This document shows, piece after piece, positions 7,402-15,914 of a stretch of DNA of 36,617 bases. The DNA is from Kitasatospora sp. CB01950. GTDB lineage: Bacteria; Actinomycetota; Actinomycetes; Streptomycetales; Streptomycetaceae. The notes beneath the pieces are model-generated. The model was not told the DNA's origin, ran no database searches, and worked only from the letters and a program-made list of their open reading frames with translations. Location: positions 1-36,617 of the forward strand of contig NZ_LISX01000009.1 in the NCBI RefSeq assembly GCF_001905465.1. The letters are read 5' to 3'. The number at the start of each line of letters is the position of its first letter. Positions within the stretch are counted from its first letter, which is position 1. The position numbers were made by a program, and so were the translations under genes.

Positions 7402-8193
7402 TCAGCCGAGCGGCAGGCCCTGCGCGGTCCAGCGGTCGCCGCGCTGCTCCAGGGTCAGCGGCAGGCCGAAGCAGTGCGAGAGGTTGCGGGCGGTGAGGGT
7501 GGTCCCGATCGGACCGGCGGTCATGACCTTGCCTTGCCGGATCATCAGCACGTGGGTCATGCCGGGGACGATCTCCTCCACGTGGTGGGTGACCATCACC
7601 ATGGACGGCGCGAACTCGTCCTGGGCGAGCGCGGCGAGGCGGCGCACCAGGTCCTCGCGGCCGCCGAGGTCGAGGCCGGCGGCGGGCTCGTCCAGCAGCA
7701 GCAGTTCGGGGTCGGTCATCAGGGCGCGGGCGATCAGGGTGCGCTTGCGCTCGCCCTCGGAGAGGGTGCCGAACTTGCGGTCGGTGAAGCCGGCCATGCC
7801 GAGGCGGTCGAGCAGTACCAGGGCGCGGGCCTCGTCGGGCTGGTCGTAGGTCTCCTTGCCGTGCACGGTCAGACCCCAGGCGGCGGTCAGCACGCTCTCC
7901 AGCACGGTCTGGTTGCCCGGCAGCTTGTCGAACATGGCGGCGCTGGCCAGACCGATCCGGGCCCGCTGCTCGAACACGTCGATCTGGTCGAGCTTCTCAC
8001 CGAGCACCACGGCCTGGCCCGAGCTCGGGAACAGGTACGCGCCGGCGATCTGGAGGAGGGTCGTCTTGCCCGCGCCGTTGGGGCCGAGCACCACCCAGCG
8101 CTCGCCCTCCTTGACCGTCCAGGACACGTGATCGACGAGTGCGCGCCCCTCCCGGACCACGGAAACGTCCACCAGTTCCAGCACGTCGCTCAT
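7402..8193 (-). CDS. ABC transporter ATP-binding protein (single NBD)
   Basis: A 263-residue stand-alone nucleotide-binding domain. Walker A is GPNGAGKTTLLQIAG (near residue 40), the signature is LSEGERKRTLIARAL (near 145), Walker B with the catalytic Glu is LLLLDEPAAGLDLGG, and the H-loop His is in MVMVTHHVEEI. The start is ATG at 8193 (MSDVLELVDVSVVREG). No permease gene is adjacent. The C-terminal portion (GKVMTAGPIGTTLTARNLSHCFGLPL) resembles the ModF/YlmA-like group, which is often encoded without a permease. The substrate is unknown, and it might act in a non-transport role. Its start faces the divergent 8326 gene. Confidence 0.95.
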   Translation of the reverse strand: MSDVLELVDVSVVREGRALVDHVSWTVKEGERWVVLGPNGAGKTTLLQIAGAYLFPSSGQAVVLGEKLDQIDVFEQRARIGLASAAMFDKLPGNQTVLESVLTAAWGLTVHGKETYDQPDEARALVLLDRLGMAGFTDRKFGTLSEGERKRTLIARALMTDPELLLLDEPAAGLDLGGREDLVRRLAALAQDEFAPSMVMVTHHVEEIVPGMTHVLMIRQGKVMTAGPIGTTLTARNLSHCFGLPLTLEQRGDRWTAQGLPLG

Positions 8194-8313
8194 GCCTACG
8201 CCTTCCCCAAATGCAAGAAACCGGCCGTCCGTGGAACCTGCGCGAAGGTCCTCGGGGTGCGGTCCAACCTGTGTCAGGCCAAACCTACGCCACCCGCCCC
8301 GCCCGGTTGTCCG

Positions 8314-8319
8314 TAGGCT
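8314..8319 (+). promoter_or_regulatory. -10 TAGGCT of a probable leaderless transcript
   Basis: TAGGCT ends six bases before the ATG at 8326. There is no Shine-Dalgarno sequence between them. Confidence 0.5.
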
Positions 8320-8325
8320 GGTCCG

Positions 8326-9123
8326 ATGCTCGCGACTCCTGCCGACAATCCGTACCAAGAGCCCCGTTCGGGGCGACTCACCGCCTGGGGCAACGCGCTG
8401 CTGGCCGGTGCCAGCTCCCCCGACGACGCGGCGACGGCCGTTCAGGGCACCGACGACGCCCACCGGGTGACCGGGCTGCCCGGCGAGGAGCCGGACTCGC
8501 TGCACGGGCTCACCTGGGCGCTGGGGCGGCTGCGCGTGCTGGGCGCGAAGGGCCTGCGGCTGGCGCTGCCGGCGGCCGGGCACCCGCTGGGGCTGACCGG
8601 CCCGCCGGCCTTCAACGCGCTGGCGCTGGGCGCCGGGGAGGCGGTCGTGGCGGTGGGCGTCCCGTACGGGCTGGTGCCGGAGGTCGAGGTGTACGGCCCG
8701 GCGGGCGACCAGGGCGTGCGGGTGCTGTGGCAGTGCCTGCCGGTCAACGACGCGCTGCCCGCGGACGTGCCCTCGCTGGACGAGGCGGAGCGCGAACTGG
8801 CGGACAGCCTGCGGCAGGCGACCGTCATGCTGACCCGGCTGGACGTGGCCGGGGCCGGGCCGGAGACGCTGCGCGCCCTGGAGGACTTCCGCCGCCGCGG
8901 CCACCACGAGCTGCTCGCGCCCGGCTACCCGCCGCGCGCGGTGCGGGTGCTGGAGTCGGCCCGGCAGGTGTCGGCGCTGCTGGGGATCGCGGCGGGCGGC
9001 CACGGAGCGGCGGTGTCCGCGTCCGAGATGGCGGCCCGGCGGGAGATCCTCGCCCCGCTGGACCGCACCGCCCGGCGGGCCCAGGTCGCGGCGTACAACG
9101 CGATCGTGGACGAGCGCGGCTGA
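8326..9123 (+). CDS. Conserved actinobacterial protein of unknown function
   Basis: A 265-residue soluble protein that I do not recognise by function. It has no signal peptide or membrane helix. Codon use is typical of the window, so it is a real gene. The N-terminal half holds a Gly/Ala-rich alpha/beta stretch (RLRVLGAKGLRLALPAAGHPLG, then AVVAVGVPYGLVPEVEVYGP). The C-terminal half is helical and Arg-rich (EAERELADSLRQATVMLTRLDVAG; MAARREILAPLDRTARRAQ). No nucleotide-binding motif or metal cluster is seen. It is divergent from the ABC ATPase and convergent with the response regulator, with only two bases between the stop codons. The start is supported by the leaderless TAGGCT upstream. Confidence 0.85.
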   Translation: MLATPADNPYQEPRSGRLTAWGNALLAGASSPDDAATAVQGTDDAHRVTGLPGEEPDSLHGLTWALGRLRVLGAKGLRLALPAAGHPLGLTGPPAFNALALGAGEAVVAVGVPYGLVPEVEVYGPAGDQGVRVLWQCLPVNDALPADVPSLDEAERELADSLRQATVMLTRLDVAGAGPETLRALEDFRRRGHHELLAPGYPPRAVRVLESARQVSALLGIAAGGHGAAVSASEMAARREILAPLDRTARRAQVAAYNAIVDERG

Positions 9124-9131
9124 GCTCAGCC
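9118..9131. repeat. Perfect 14-bp palindrome spanning two convergent stop codons
   Basis: GGCTGAGCTCAGCC is a perfect palindrome. It contains the TGA of the plus-strand gene (9121-9123) and the TGA of the minus-strand response regulator (9128-9126). There is no room for a conventional terminator between the two genes. Confidence 0.7.
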
Positions 9132-9770
9132 CTGGTTGCGGACCGCCCACAGCGCCGCCTGGGTGCGGTCCGCGACGTCCAGCTTCATCAGGATGTTCGA
9201 CACGTGCGTCTTCACGGTCTTCTCGGACAGGTGGAGCGCGCGGGCGATCTCCCGGTTGGAGCGGCCGTCGGCGAGGTGCGAGAGGACTTCCCGCTCGCGG
9301 TCGGTGAGGCTGCCGCCGCGGCCCTGCGGGGGCGCGGGGACGTCCTCGGCGAGCAGGGCGGCGGCGAGTTCGGGCTGCAGCAGGACGTGCCCGGCGTGCA
9401 CCGAGCGGATCGCCCCGGCCAGTGCCTCCGGGTCGACGTCCTTGTACACGTAGCCGGCCGCGCCGGCCCGCAGTGCGGGGACCATGGTGCGGTGCTCGGT
9501 GAAGCTGGTGACGATCAGCACCTTGGCCGGGTTGTGCTGTTCGCGCAGCAGCCGCAGCGCCTCGATGCCGTCCACCCGGGGCATCTTGAGGTCCATCAGC
9601 ACCACGTCGGGGGCGAGCGCGCCGGCCTGTTCGACGGCCTCCGCGCCGTCGGCGGCCTCGCCGACGACCTCGATGTCGTCCTGCACCTCCAGGAAGGTGC
9701 GCAGGCCGCGCCGGACGACCTGGTGGTCGTCCACCAGCAGGACGCGGATCGGTGACGCGTTGTCAGGCAC
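9126..9770 (-). CDS. NarL/FixJ-type response regulator
   Basis: A 214-residue DNA-binding response regulator. The receiver domain (about 8-125) has the acidic pair D14-D15, phospho-acceptor D60 in VVLMDLKMP, T88-S89 and conserved K110 in GYVYKDVD. The LuxR-type HTH (about 148-210) reads LTDREREVLSHLADGRSNREIARALHLSEKTVKTHVSNILMKL in overlapping pieces. The start is GTG at 9770, eight bases inside the 3' end of the histidine kinase gene, so the two are translationally coupled and form a two-component pair. The targets are unknown. The gene stops two bases from a convergent gene with no terminator between them. Confidence 0.97.
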   Translation of the reverse strand: MPDNASPIRVLLVDDHQVVRRGLRTFLEVQDDIEVVGEAADGAEAVEQAGALAPDVVLMDLKMPRVDGIEALRLLREQHNPAKVLIVTSFTEHRTMVPALRAGAAGYVYKDVDPEALAGAIRSVHAGHVLLQPELAAALLAEDVPAPPQGRGGSLTDREREVLSHLADGRSNREIARALHLSEKTVKTHVSNILMKLDVADRTQAALWAVRNQG

Positions 9771-10902
9771 CGGGGACCTCCATTTCGACCAGGGTGCCCC
9801 GGCCCGGGGCGGACTCCAGGGACAGTCGGCCGCCGACCGCGGCGGCCCGGTCGCGCATCGACACCAGGCCGAGGTGGCGGCCGGCCCGGCGGACCGATTC
9901 GGGGTCGAAGCCGCGGCCGTCGTCGGCGACGGTCAGCTTCACGCCGCGGCCGGCGGTGCCGGTGAGAGTGACGGTGACGGCCTTCGCCCCGGCGTGCCGC
10001 AGCGCGTTGTGCAGCGCCTCCTGGGCGACCCGCAGCACCGCCGACTCCTGCCCGGCGGGCAGCGCGCGCACGCCGGTGGCGGTGAACCGGACGGTGGCGC
10101 TGTGCGCCCGGTCGAGCACCTGGATCTGCGAGGCGAGGGTGGCGACCAGGCCGTCCTCCTCCAACGCGGCGGGCCTCAACTCGACTACCACGGCGCGCAG
10201 TTCGTCGGCGGCCTCGGCGGCCAACCGGGCCACCTCGGCGAGGTTGTCGCGGGCCCGTGCCGGGTCGCGTTCGACCAGGGTGGCGGCGGCGCGGGCGGTG
10301 AGGCGCAGCGAGAAGAGCTTCTGCGAGACGGCGTCGTGCAGGTCGTGCGCGATCCGGGCGCGTTCGCCGGAGAGCGTGAGTTCGCGGCTGCGTTCGTACA
10401 GCCGGGCGTTGCCGAGGGCGAGGGCGGCGTGCGCGACCAGGATCCGCAGCAGGGCCTCGTCGTGCTCGGTGAATCCGCCGGGCTTGTTGGCCAGGTACAG
10501 GGCGCCGGCGATCTCGTCCTCGTCCATGATCGGCATGCCGAGGAAGTCGGTCATGTCGGGGTGCGCCTCCGGCCAGCCGCCGAAGTCGGGCGCGGTGTGG
10601 ACGTCCTTGAGCCGGGTCGGTTCGCGGTCGTGCAGCATCGAGGCGAGGACGCCGTGCTGGCGGGGCAGCGGGCCGATCGCCCGCCACTGCTCGTCGCTGA
10701 CGCCGTCCACCACGAACTGGGCGAAGCCGCCGTGGTCGTCGGGCAGGCCGAGGGCGGCGTACTCGGCGCCGAGCAGGGTGCGTGCGGAGGCGGTGATCCG
10801 GCGCAGCACCTCCCGCACTTCGAGCGGTCGGCTCATCGCCAGTACGGCGGCGCTGACCGCCTCGATCCCCTCCAGCGAGGGGTCGCACCCGGGACTCTCC
10901 AT
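9763..10902 (-). CDS. GAF-domain sensor histidine kinase (HisKA_3 type)
   Basis: A 379-residue soluble sensor kinase with no membrane helix. An N-terminal GAF domain (about 25-165) is followed by the HisKA_3 dimerisation helix with the phospho-acceptor in ARIAHDLHDAVSQKLFSL (near residue 184). The HATPase_c domain carries an N-box-like LHNALRHAGAKAV, a G1 box VADDGRGFDP and a G2 box LGLVSMRDRAAAVGG. The cytoplasmic GAF suggests sensing of a small ligand, gas or redox state; the sequence does not say which. It overlaps its response regulator by eight bases. The start ATG at 10902 has TAGCGT six bases upstream and no Shine-Dalgarno sequence, so a leaderless mRNA is likely. Confidence 0.95.
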   Translation of the reverse strand: MESPGCDPSLEGIEAVSAAVLAMSRPLEVREVLRRITASARTLLGAEYAALGLPDDHGGFAQFVVDGVSDEQWRAIGPLPRQHGVLASMLHDREPTRLKDVHTAPDFGGWPEAHPDMTDFLGMPIMDEDEIAGALYLANKPGGFTEHDEALLRILVAHAALALGNARLYERSRELTLSGERARIAHDLHDAVSQKLFSLRLTARAAATLVERDPARARDNLAEVARLAAEAADELRAVVVELRPAALEEDGLVATLASQIQVLDRAHSATVRFTATGVRALPAGQESAVLRVAQEALHNALRHAGAKAVTVTLTGTAGRGVKLTVADDGRGFDPESVRRAGRHLGLVSMRDRAAAVGGRLSLESAPGRGTLVEMEVPGA

Positions 10903-10908
10903 GCGGCC

Positions 10909-10914
10909 ACGCTA
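10909..10914 (-). promoter_or_regulatory. -10 TAGCGT of a probable leaderless two-component operon
   Basis: Minus-strand TAGCGT lies six bases before the histidine kinase ATG. The promoter sits between the kinase start and the terminator of the upstream FHA-ABC gene. Confidence 0.5.
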
Positions 10915-10959
10915 CCGCCGCGATCATGGCCGCCGCCTCGGGCGGGGGACCTACGTCGA

Positions 10960-10989
10960 AGGGCCGGGGAGCGTGTGCTCCCCGGCCCT
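10960..10989 (-). terminator. Terminator of the FHA-ABC gene, 13-bp stem
   Basis: Bases 10960-10972 pair with 10977-10989 around the loop GTGT. It begins 16 bases past the stop of the FHA-ABC gene. Confidence 0.88.
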
Positions 10990-11004
10990 GTTCCGATCGG
11001 ACGA

Positions 11005-13803
11005 TCAGCCCTTCTGCATGACCTCGGGCTCGTGGCGCTTCTGGAAGCGCTGGATGGCGAAGGCCAGGCCGACGGAGATGGCGATCATCATGAACCAGTT
11101 GAGGAACATGATCCCGGCGGAGTGGTCCCACAGGGTGTCGTACGGGCCGGTCTCCGGGGGCTTGACGACCACGACCGGGGAGATGTGCGCCAGGTCGAGG
11201 GTGTTGCCGCTGGCGGAGACACCCCAGCGGGCGGGCATCAGCCAGGCGAACTGCTCCAGGCCGGGCTTGTCGAAGAGCTGGAAGATCGCGCCGGTGAACA
11301 CCATCTGCACGATGGCGAACATGACCAGCAGCGGCATGGTCTTCTCGGAGGTCTTCACCAGCGAGGAGATGGCCAGGCCGACCATCATCGAGGTGAAGCT
11401 GAGCAGCATCACGCCGATCGACATCTCGGCGGCGGGCAGGTGCTTGAGCAGCAGGCCCTCGGCGGGCAGGGTGCGGACCTTGAAGGCGATGGCGGAGATG
11501 ATGCCGCCCTGCAGGAAGCTGATCGCGCCCAGCACGATGATCTTCGACAGCAGGTACGCCGTCCGGGACAGGCCGGTGGCACGTTCCCGTTCGTAGATCG
11601 CCCGTTCCTTGATCAGCTCGCGGACCGAGTTCGCCGAGCCGGACAGGCAGGCGGAGAACGCGACGACCATCAGGATCAGGCGGGCCACGTCGTTGCGGCC
11701 GTTGCTGGCGCAGGGCGCCAGGCCGCACTTGTCGGGGATCACCGCGGAGACCGCGCCGAGTACCAGTGGCAGCAGCAGGGACAGCAGGATGAAGCCCCGG
11801 TCGGAGGCGATCACCGACAGGTAGCGGCGGATCAGCGTCCACAGCTGGGAGCCCCAGCTCTGCGGCTTGGGCGGGCGCAGCTGGGTGAGCGCGTTGGGCT
11901 GGGCCTGGGTGACGGCGGCGTCCACGTTGGCCGAGTACTGCTGGTAGTGCACCGAGTTGCGGTAGCGGCCGGCCCAGTCGTGGTCGGGGTAGTTCTCGAA
12001 GGCCTGGAAGACGTCGGCCCAGGTCTCGTAGCCGAAGAAGTGCAGGGCTTCGCCGGGCGGGCCGAAGTAGGCCACCGAGCCGCCGGGCGCCATCACCAGC
12101 AGCCGGTCGCAGAGCGCGAGTTCGGCCACCGAGTGGGTGACGACCAGGACGGTGCGGCCGTCGTCGGCGAGGCCGCGCAGGGTCTGCATGACCTCGCGGT
12201 CCATGCCCGGGTCGAGGCCGGAGGTCGGCTCGTCCAGGAAGATCAGCGAGGGCTTGGTGAGCAGTTCCAGGGCCACCGAGACGCGCTTCTGCTGGCCGCC
12301 GGAGAGCGCGGTGATGCGGTTGTCGGCGCGCTTGTCCAGGCGCAGTTCGTACAGCACCTCGTCGATCCGGCGCTCGCGCTCGGCGGCCTCGGTGTCGCCC
12401 GGGAAGCGCAGCCGGGCCGCGTACTTGAGGGCGGTGCGGACGGTGAGTTCCTTGTGCAGGATCTCGGACTGCGGCACCAGGCCGATCCGGGAGCGCAGTT
12501 CGGCGAACTGGCGGTAGAGGTTGCGGCCGTCGTACAGCACGTCGCCGCGGTCGGCGGGCCGGTAGCCGGTGAGGGCGCGCAGCAGGGTGGACTTGCCGGA
12601 GCCGGACGGGCCGATCACGGCGACCAGCGACTTCTCCGGGACGGAGAACGACACGTCGTTGAGCAGGATCTTCTTGCCGCCCTTGAAGTCGACCTCGACG
12701 GTCAGGTGGTGGGCGGAGAAGGTGACGGCGCCGTTGTCGACGAACTCCTGCAGCTGGTCGCCGACCAGCACGAAGGAGGAGTGGCCGACGGTGAGTCGGT
12801 CCTGCGGGCCCATCAGCTGGCGGCGGGTCGGCTGGCCGTTCAGGAAGATCCCGTTGTGGCTGCCGAGGTCGACGATCTCCCAGCGGCCGTCCGGCAGTTG
12901 GCGCAGTTCGGCGTGGTGCCGGGAGACCTGGAGGTCGGAGACGACGATGTCGTTGTCCAGGGCGCGGCCGATCCGGATGGTCCGGCCGCCGCTCAGGCTG
13001 CGGATCATGGTCGGGCTGCCGAGCCCGCCGGCCGGCGCGGACGGCTGCTGCTGCTGCTGCTGCGGAGGCTGGTACTGCTGCTGCACCGGCGGCTGCGGCT
13101 GCTGTTGCACGGGCGGCTGGAACTGCTGCTGCACGGGCGGCTGCGGCTGCTGGTACTGCTGCTGCTGTTGCTGTTGCGGGAACGGCGGCTGCGCGACGGG
13201 TGCCCCGCCCTGCGCCGGGAAGCCCTGCTGCTGCGGGAAGGGCTGCTGCGGCGGCGGGAAGCCCTGCTGCTGCGGGAAGCCGGGCCGCGGGGTGGGGGCG
13301 TCCCAGCCCTGCGGGATCGGCTGTTCGACCGGCGGCAGGTTCCCGGGCCGGGCGGCCGGGCCGGGCCCGAACGGCGGCTGCTGGTACGGCGGCTGCGCCT
13401 GCGGGCCGGGCGCCCGGTTGGTGACGGCCTCGTGCAGCGCCTCGGGCCGGCCGGGCGCGGGCGCGCCGGCGGGCGCGGTGAACGCCAGCCGGGGTCCGTT
13501 CTGCCCGTTGCCGAGGTGCACCACGGTGCCGGGGTGGACGGCGCTGTGCTGGACCCGCGCCCCGGCCACGAAGGTGCCGTTGGTGGAGCCGTGGTCGGTG
13601 AACTGCCAGGCCGCGCCGTCGAACGCGATGGTGGCGTGCCGCCAGGAGACCCTGGCGTCGTCGAACGGGAAGTCCGACGCCGGGTCACGGCCGATGGTGT
13701 AGGCACGGCCGGGTTCGAGTACCCGCTGCCGGCCGTCGATCTCTAGTACGAGTTGCGGCAACTCTCCGCCCGCCCCGCTCTCCGGTCCCCCAGGATGTTG
13801 CAT
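11005..13803 (-). CDS. FHA-FHA-ABC exporter half-transporter (Rv1747-like)
   Basis: A 932-residue fusion. FHA domain 1 (about 20-100) has YTIGRD, VSWRHATI and HGSTNGTFV. A Pro/Gln-rich linker runs from about 120 to 260. FHA domain 2 (about 265-345) has IRIGRALDNDIVVSDLQVSR, RHHAEL and GSHNGIFLNG. The ABC ATPase (about 360-600) has Walker A GPSGSGKSTLL near 399, signature LSGGQQKRVSVALELL and Walker B SLIFLDEPTSGLDPG. The C-terminal ABC-2 permease has about six helices starting near residue 675. The order matches mycobacterial Rv1747, whose FHA domains bind phosphothreonine and whose transport is kinase-controlled. By analogy this exporter may be gated by a Ser/Thr kinase, but none is encoded here and the substrate is unknown. 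Start is ATG at 13803 (MQHPGGPE); no strong RBS is visible, so the exact start is less certain. Confidence 0.93.
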   Translation of the reverse strand: MQHPGGPESGAGGELPQLVLEIDGRQRVLEPGRAYTIGRDPASDFPFDDARVSWRHATIAFDGAAWQFTDHGSTNGTFVAGARVQHSAVHPGTVVHLGNGQNGPRLAFTAPAGAPAPGRPEALHEAVTNRAPGPQAQPPYQQPPFGPGPAARPGNLPPVEQPIPQGWDAPTPRPGFPQQQGFPPPQQPFPQQQGFPAQGGAPVAQPPFPQQQQQQQYQQPQPPVQQQFQPPVQQQPQPPVQQQYQPPQQQQQQPSAPAGGLGSPTMIRSLSGGRTIRIGRALDNDIVVSDLQVSRHHAELRQLPDGRWEIVDLGSHNGIFLNGQPTRRQLMGPQDRLTVGHSSFVLVGDQLQEFVDNGAVTFSAHHLTVEVDFKGGKKILLNDVSFSVPEKSLVAVIGPSGSGKSTLLRALTGYRPADRGDVLYDGRNLYRQFAELRSRIGLVPQSEILHKELTVRTALKYAARLRFPGDTEAAERERRIDEVLYELRLDKRADNRITALSGGQQKRVSVALELLTKPSLIFLDEPTSGLDPGMDREVMQTLRGLADDGRTVLVVTHSVAELALCDRLLVMAPGGSVAYFGPPGEALHFFGYETWADVFQAFENYPDHDWAGRYRNSVHYQQYSANVDAAVTQAQPNALTQLRPPKPQSWGSQLWTLIRRYLSVIASDRGFILLSLLLPLVLGAVSAVIPDKCGLAPCASNGRNDVARLILMVVAFSACLSGSANSVRELIKERAIYERERATGLSRTAYLLSKIIVLGAISFLQGGIISAIAFKVRTLPAEGLLLKHLPAAEMSIGVMLLSFTSMMVGLAISSLVKTSEKTMPLLVMFAIVQMVFTGAIFQLFDKPGLEQFAWLMPARWGVSASGNTLDLAHISPVVVVKPPETGPYDTLWDHSAGIMFLNWFMMIAISVGLAFAIQRFQKRHEPEVMQKG
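13030..13300 (-). repeat. Gln/Pro-coding low-complexity tract with CTG runs
   Basis: The linker between the two FHA domains is encoded by CTGCTG-type runs. It contains three 8-residue units of the form PPVQQQxQ (around 13075-13150) and several PQQQGFP copies. It is prone to slippage, so its length is likely to vary between strains. Confidence 0.7.
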
Positions 13804-13981
13804 CTGACGGGGGGAATCATTCCAGCCGGGGCGGCGTGCCCGGAACCCGGGACACGGTTCTGTGACCGCTCGGGCACCGCTCTGGCACCGCTCGTGGACC
13901 TGCCGGGGCGTCCGTCGGGTGTCCCACGACGCGGACGCGGGCGACTCCCGCGCGGGGGCTCCGGGTAGCGTGGGAGGCACC

Positions 13982-15244
13982 ATGAACGCAACAGATCCGG
14001 CCGCTCAGGCCCTTTCCGCCGCGCCGCCCGTGAACACCGACAACGAGCGAACGCTGCTGGTCAAGGTGTTCGGCAAGGACCGCCCCGGGATCACCGCGGG
14101 CCTGTTCACCCAGCTCGCCGACTTCGGGGTCGAGGTGATCGACATCGAGCAGGTGGTCACCCGTGGCCGGATAACGCTGTGCGCGCTGGTCACTCCCCCG
14201 CCCGCGCCGGGCGCGGAGGGTTCGCTGCGGGTGACGGTGCACCGCTGGGCCGAGGAGCACCGGCTGCAGGCCGAGATCATCTCCGGCACCGGCGACAACC
14301 GTCCGCGCCGCGAGGGGCGTTCGCACGTCACGGTGCTCGGCCACCCGCTGACCGCAGCCGCGGTGGCGGCGCTGTCGGCCCGGGTCTCGGAGGCCGACGG
14401 CAACATCGACCGGGTGTTCCGTCTGGCCAAGTACCCGGTGACGGCGGTGGAGCTGACCATCTCCGGCGTGCCCACCGAGGAGCTGCGCGCGGTGCTGGCC
14501 GCGGAGGCGGCCGTGCAGCGGGTGGACATCGCGGTGGTCCGCTCGGGGCTGCACCAGCGGGCCAAGCGCCTGGTGGTGATGGACGTCGACTCGACGCTGA
14601 TCCAGGACGAGGTGATCGAGCTGTTCGCCGCCCACGCGGGCTGCGAGGAGCAGGTCGCCGAGGTGACGGCGCAGGCGATGCGCGGCGAGCTGGACTTCGC
14701 CGAGTCGCTGCGCGCCCGGGTGGCGCTGCTGGCGGGCCTGGACGCGGCGGTCACCGAGAAGGTCCGCTCCGAGGTCCGGCTGACCCCCGGCGCCCGGACC
14801 CTGATCCGCACCCTGAAGCGGCTCGGCTACCAGGTGGCGATCGTCTCCGGCGGTTTCACCCAGGTCACCGAGCACCTGGTGGAGCGTCTGGGCCTGGACT
14901 TCGCGGCCGCCAACACCCTGGAGGTGGTGGACGGCAGGTTCACCGGCAAGGTCACCGGCGAGATCGTCGACCGGGCCGGCAAGGCCCGCTGGCTGGCCCG
15001 GTTCGCCGAGCAGGCCGGGGTGCCGCTGGAGCAGACGGTGGCGATCGGCGACGGCGCCAACGACCTGGACATGCTGAACGCGGCGGGCCTGGGCGTGGCG
15101 TTCAACGCCAAGCCGGTGGTCCGCCAGCAGGCCGACACCGCGGTGAACGTGCCGTTCCTGGACACCGTGCTGTACCTGCTGGGCATCACCCGCGAAGAGG
15201 TCGAGGCGGCCGACGAGCTGGACGGCACGCCCACCGAGGACTGA
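13982..15244 (+). CDS. serB: Phosphoserine phosphatase with ACT domain
   Basis: A 420-residue enzyme that hydrolyses phosphoserine to serine, the last step of serine synthesis. An N-terminal ACT domain (about 23-95, LLVKVFGKDRPGITAGLFTQ) is followed by a second ACT-like segment (about 114-188). The HAD core begins with VVMDVDSTLIQDE, nucleophile D201 and D203. Motif II is AIVSGGFTQVTEHL, and motif III/IV are KARWLARF and AIGDGANDLDMLNAAGLG. The tandem ACT arrangement is usual for mycobacterial and streptomycete SerB and suggests serine feedback. Start is ATG at 13982 with GGGAGG 5 bases away; TAGCGT at 13966-13971 is a likely -10, leaving a leader of only a few bases. It is divergent from the FHA-ABC gene and followed by a strong terminator. 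Confidence 0.97.
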   Translation: MNATDPAAQALSAAPPVNTDNERTLLVKVFGKDRPGITAGLFTQLADFGVEVIDIEQVVTRGRITLCALVTPPPAPGAEGSLRVTVHRWAEEHRLQAEIISGTGDNRPRREGRSHVTVLGHPLTAAAVAALSARVSEADGNIDRVFRLAKYPVTAVELTISGVPTEELRAVLAAEAAVQRVDIAVVRSGLHQRAKRLVVMDVDSTLIQDEVIELFAAHAGCEEQVAEVTAQAMRGELDFAESLRARVALLAGLDAAVTEKVRSEVRLTPGARTLIRTLKRLGYQVAIVSGGFTQVTEHLVERLGLDFAAANTLEVVDGRFTGKVTGEIVDRAGKARWLARFAEQAGVPLEQTVAIGDGANDLDMLNAAGLGVAFNAKPVVRQQADTAVNVPFLDTVLYLLGITREEVEAADELDGTPTED

Positions 15245-15253
15245 CGGCGGCAC

Positions 15254-15287
15254 GAAGGGGGCGGGGTCCGACGACCCCGCCCCCTTC
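15254..15287. terminator. Bidirectional terminator, 15-bp stem
   Basis: Bases 15254-15268 pair perfectly with 15273-15287 around loop CGAC. It separates convergent serB (stop at 15244) from the SixA-like gene (stop at 15301), and is followed by TTCTTC on the plus strand. Confidence 0.92.
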
Positions 15288-15300
15288 TTCGTCCCGTGGG

Positions 15301-15828
15301 TCAGTCCTGCGGCATGAAGTACGAGTCGAGCCGGGCCACGCCGGGCTCGACCAGCTTCCACGGGCCGGCCAGGCTGAGCACGGCCACGGCGGCGGGCGGG
15401 AAGCCGTTGAGCCGCATCCGGTTGAGCTCCTCGACGTCGCCCTCGTCGCCGGCCAGCACCTGGGTCAGGCCCAGCACGCCGGGGTTGTGGCCGACCAGCA
15501 GCAGGTCGGCGTGCTCCTCGGGGGTTTCCTGGATCACCTCGATCAGCCGCCCGGGCTGGGCCTCGTACAGCCGGTCCTCGTAGACCGTCTTCCGGGGACG
15601 CTTGGGCAGCTCGTGGGCGACCAGCTTCCAGGTCTCCCGGGTGCGCAGCGCGGTGGAGCACAGGACGTGGTCGGGGTTGACGCCGGAGTCGGCGAGCCAG
15701 CGGCCGGCCTCGGTGGCCTGGCCGCGCCCGCGGTCGGCCAGCGGGCGGTCGTGGTCGTCGACCTGGTTGGGCCAGTCGGCCCGGGCATGGCGGAGAACGA
15801 TGATCCTACGAGGGGTGTCGGCGCTCAT
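15301..15828 (-). CDS. SixA-like histidine phosphatase
   Basis: A 175-residue histidine phosphatase-superfamily protein. The phosphate-binding RHA motif is in IIVLRHARADWP near residue 13, with a second Arg in ALRTRETW near 63 and a distal His in LLLVGHNPGVLGL near 118. DRPLADRGRGQATEAG is typical of SixA and of actinobacterial relatives. SixA dephosphorylates HPt/PTS phosphohistidine in E. coli, but the substrate of the actinobacterial proteins is uncertain. Start is ATG at 15828 (MSADTPRR), giving the normal family N-terminus; an in-frame upstream extension to 15885 would run through the neighbouring hairpin. It converges on serB. Confidence 0.92.
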   Translation of the reverse strand: MSADTPRRIIVLRHARADWPNQVDDHDRPLADRGRGQATEAGRWLADSGVNPDHVLCSTALRTRETWKLVAHELPKRPRKTVYEDRLYEAQPGRLIEVIQETPEEHADLLLVGHNPGVLGLTQVLAGDEGDVEELNRMRLNGFPPAAVAVLSLAGPWKLVEPGVARLDSYFMPQD

Positions 15829-15871
15829 ACCCCTAGAGCTTCGCAGAAAACTGCCGCCCGGGCGCGGGGTC

Positions 15872-15907
15872 GCGGAAGCTGCCACCCCTGTGGGTGGCAG
15901 CTTCCGC
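15872..15907 (-). terminator. Terminator of the MFS operon, 16-bp stem
   Basis: Bases 15872-15887 pair perfectly with 15892-15907 around loop CTGT. It starts eight bases past the stop of the 40-residue gene, so that small gene is the last of the MFS operon. Confidence 0.93.
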
Positions 15908-15914
15908 CGACAGG

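Noticed and set aside
9484..13746. A 1420-codon open frame on the plus strand opposite the histidine kinase and the FHA-ABC gene.
   Set aside because: It is a GC-driven shadow: its residues are low-complexity Gly/Arg/Ala and it lies antisense to well-supported genes.
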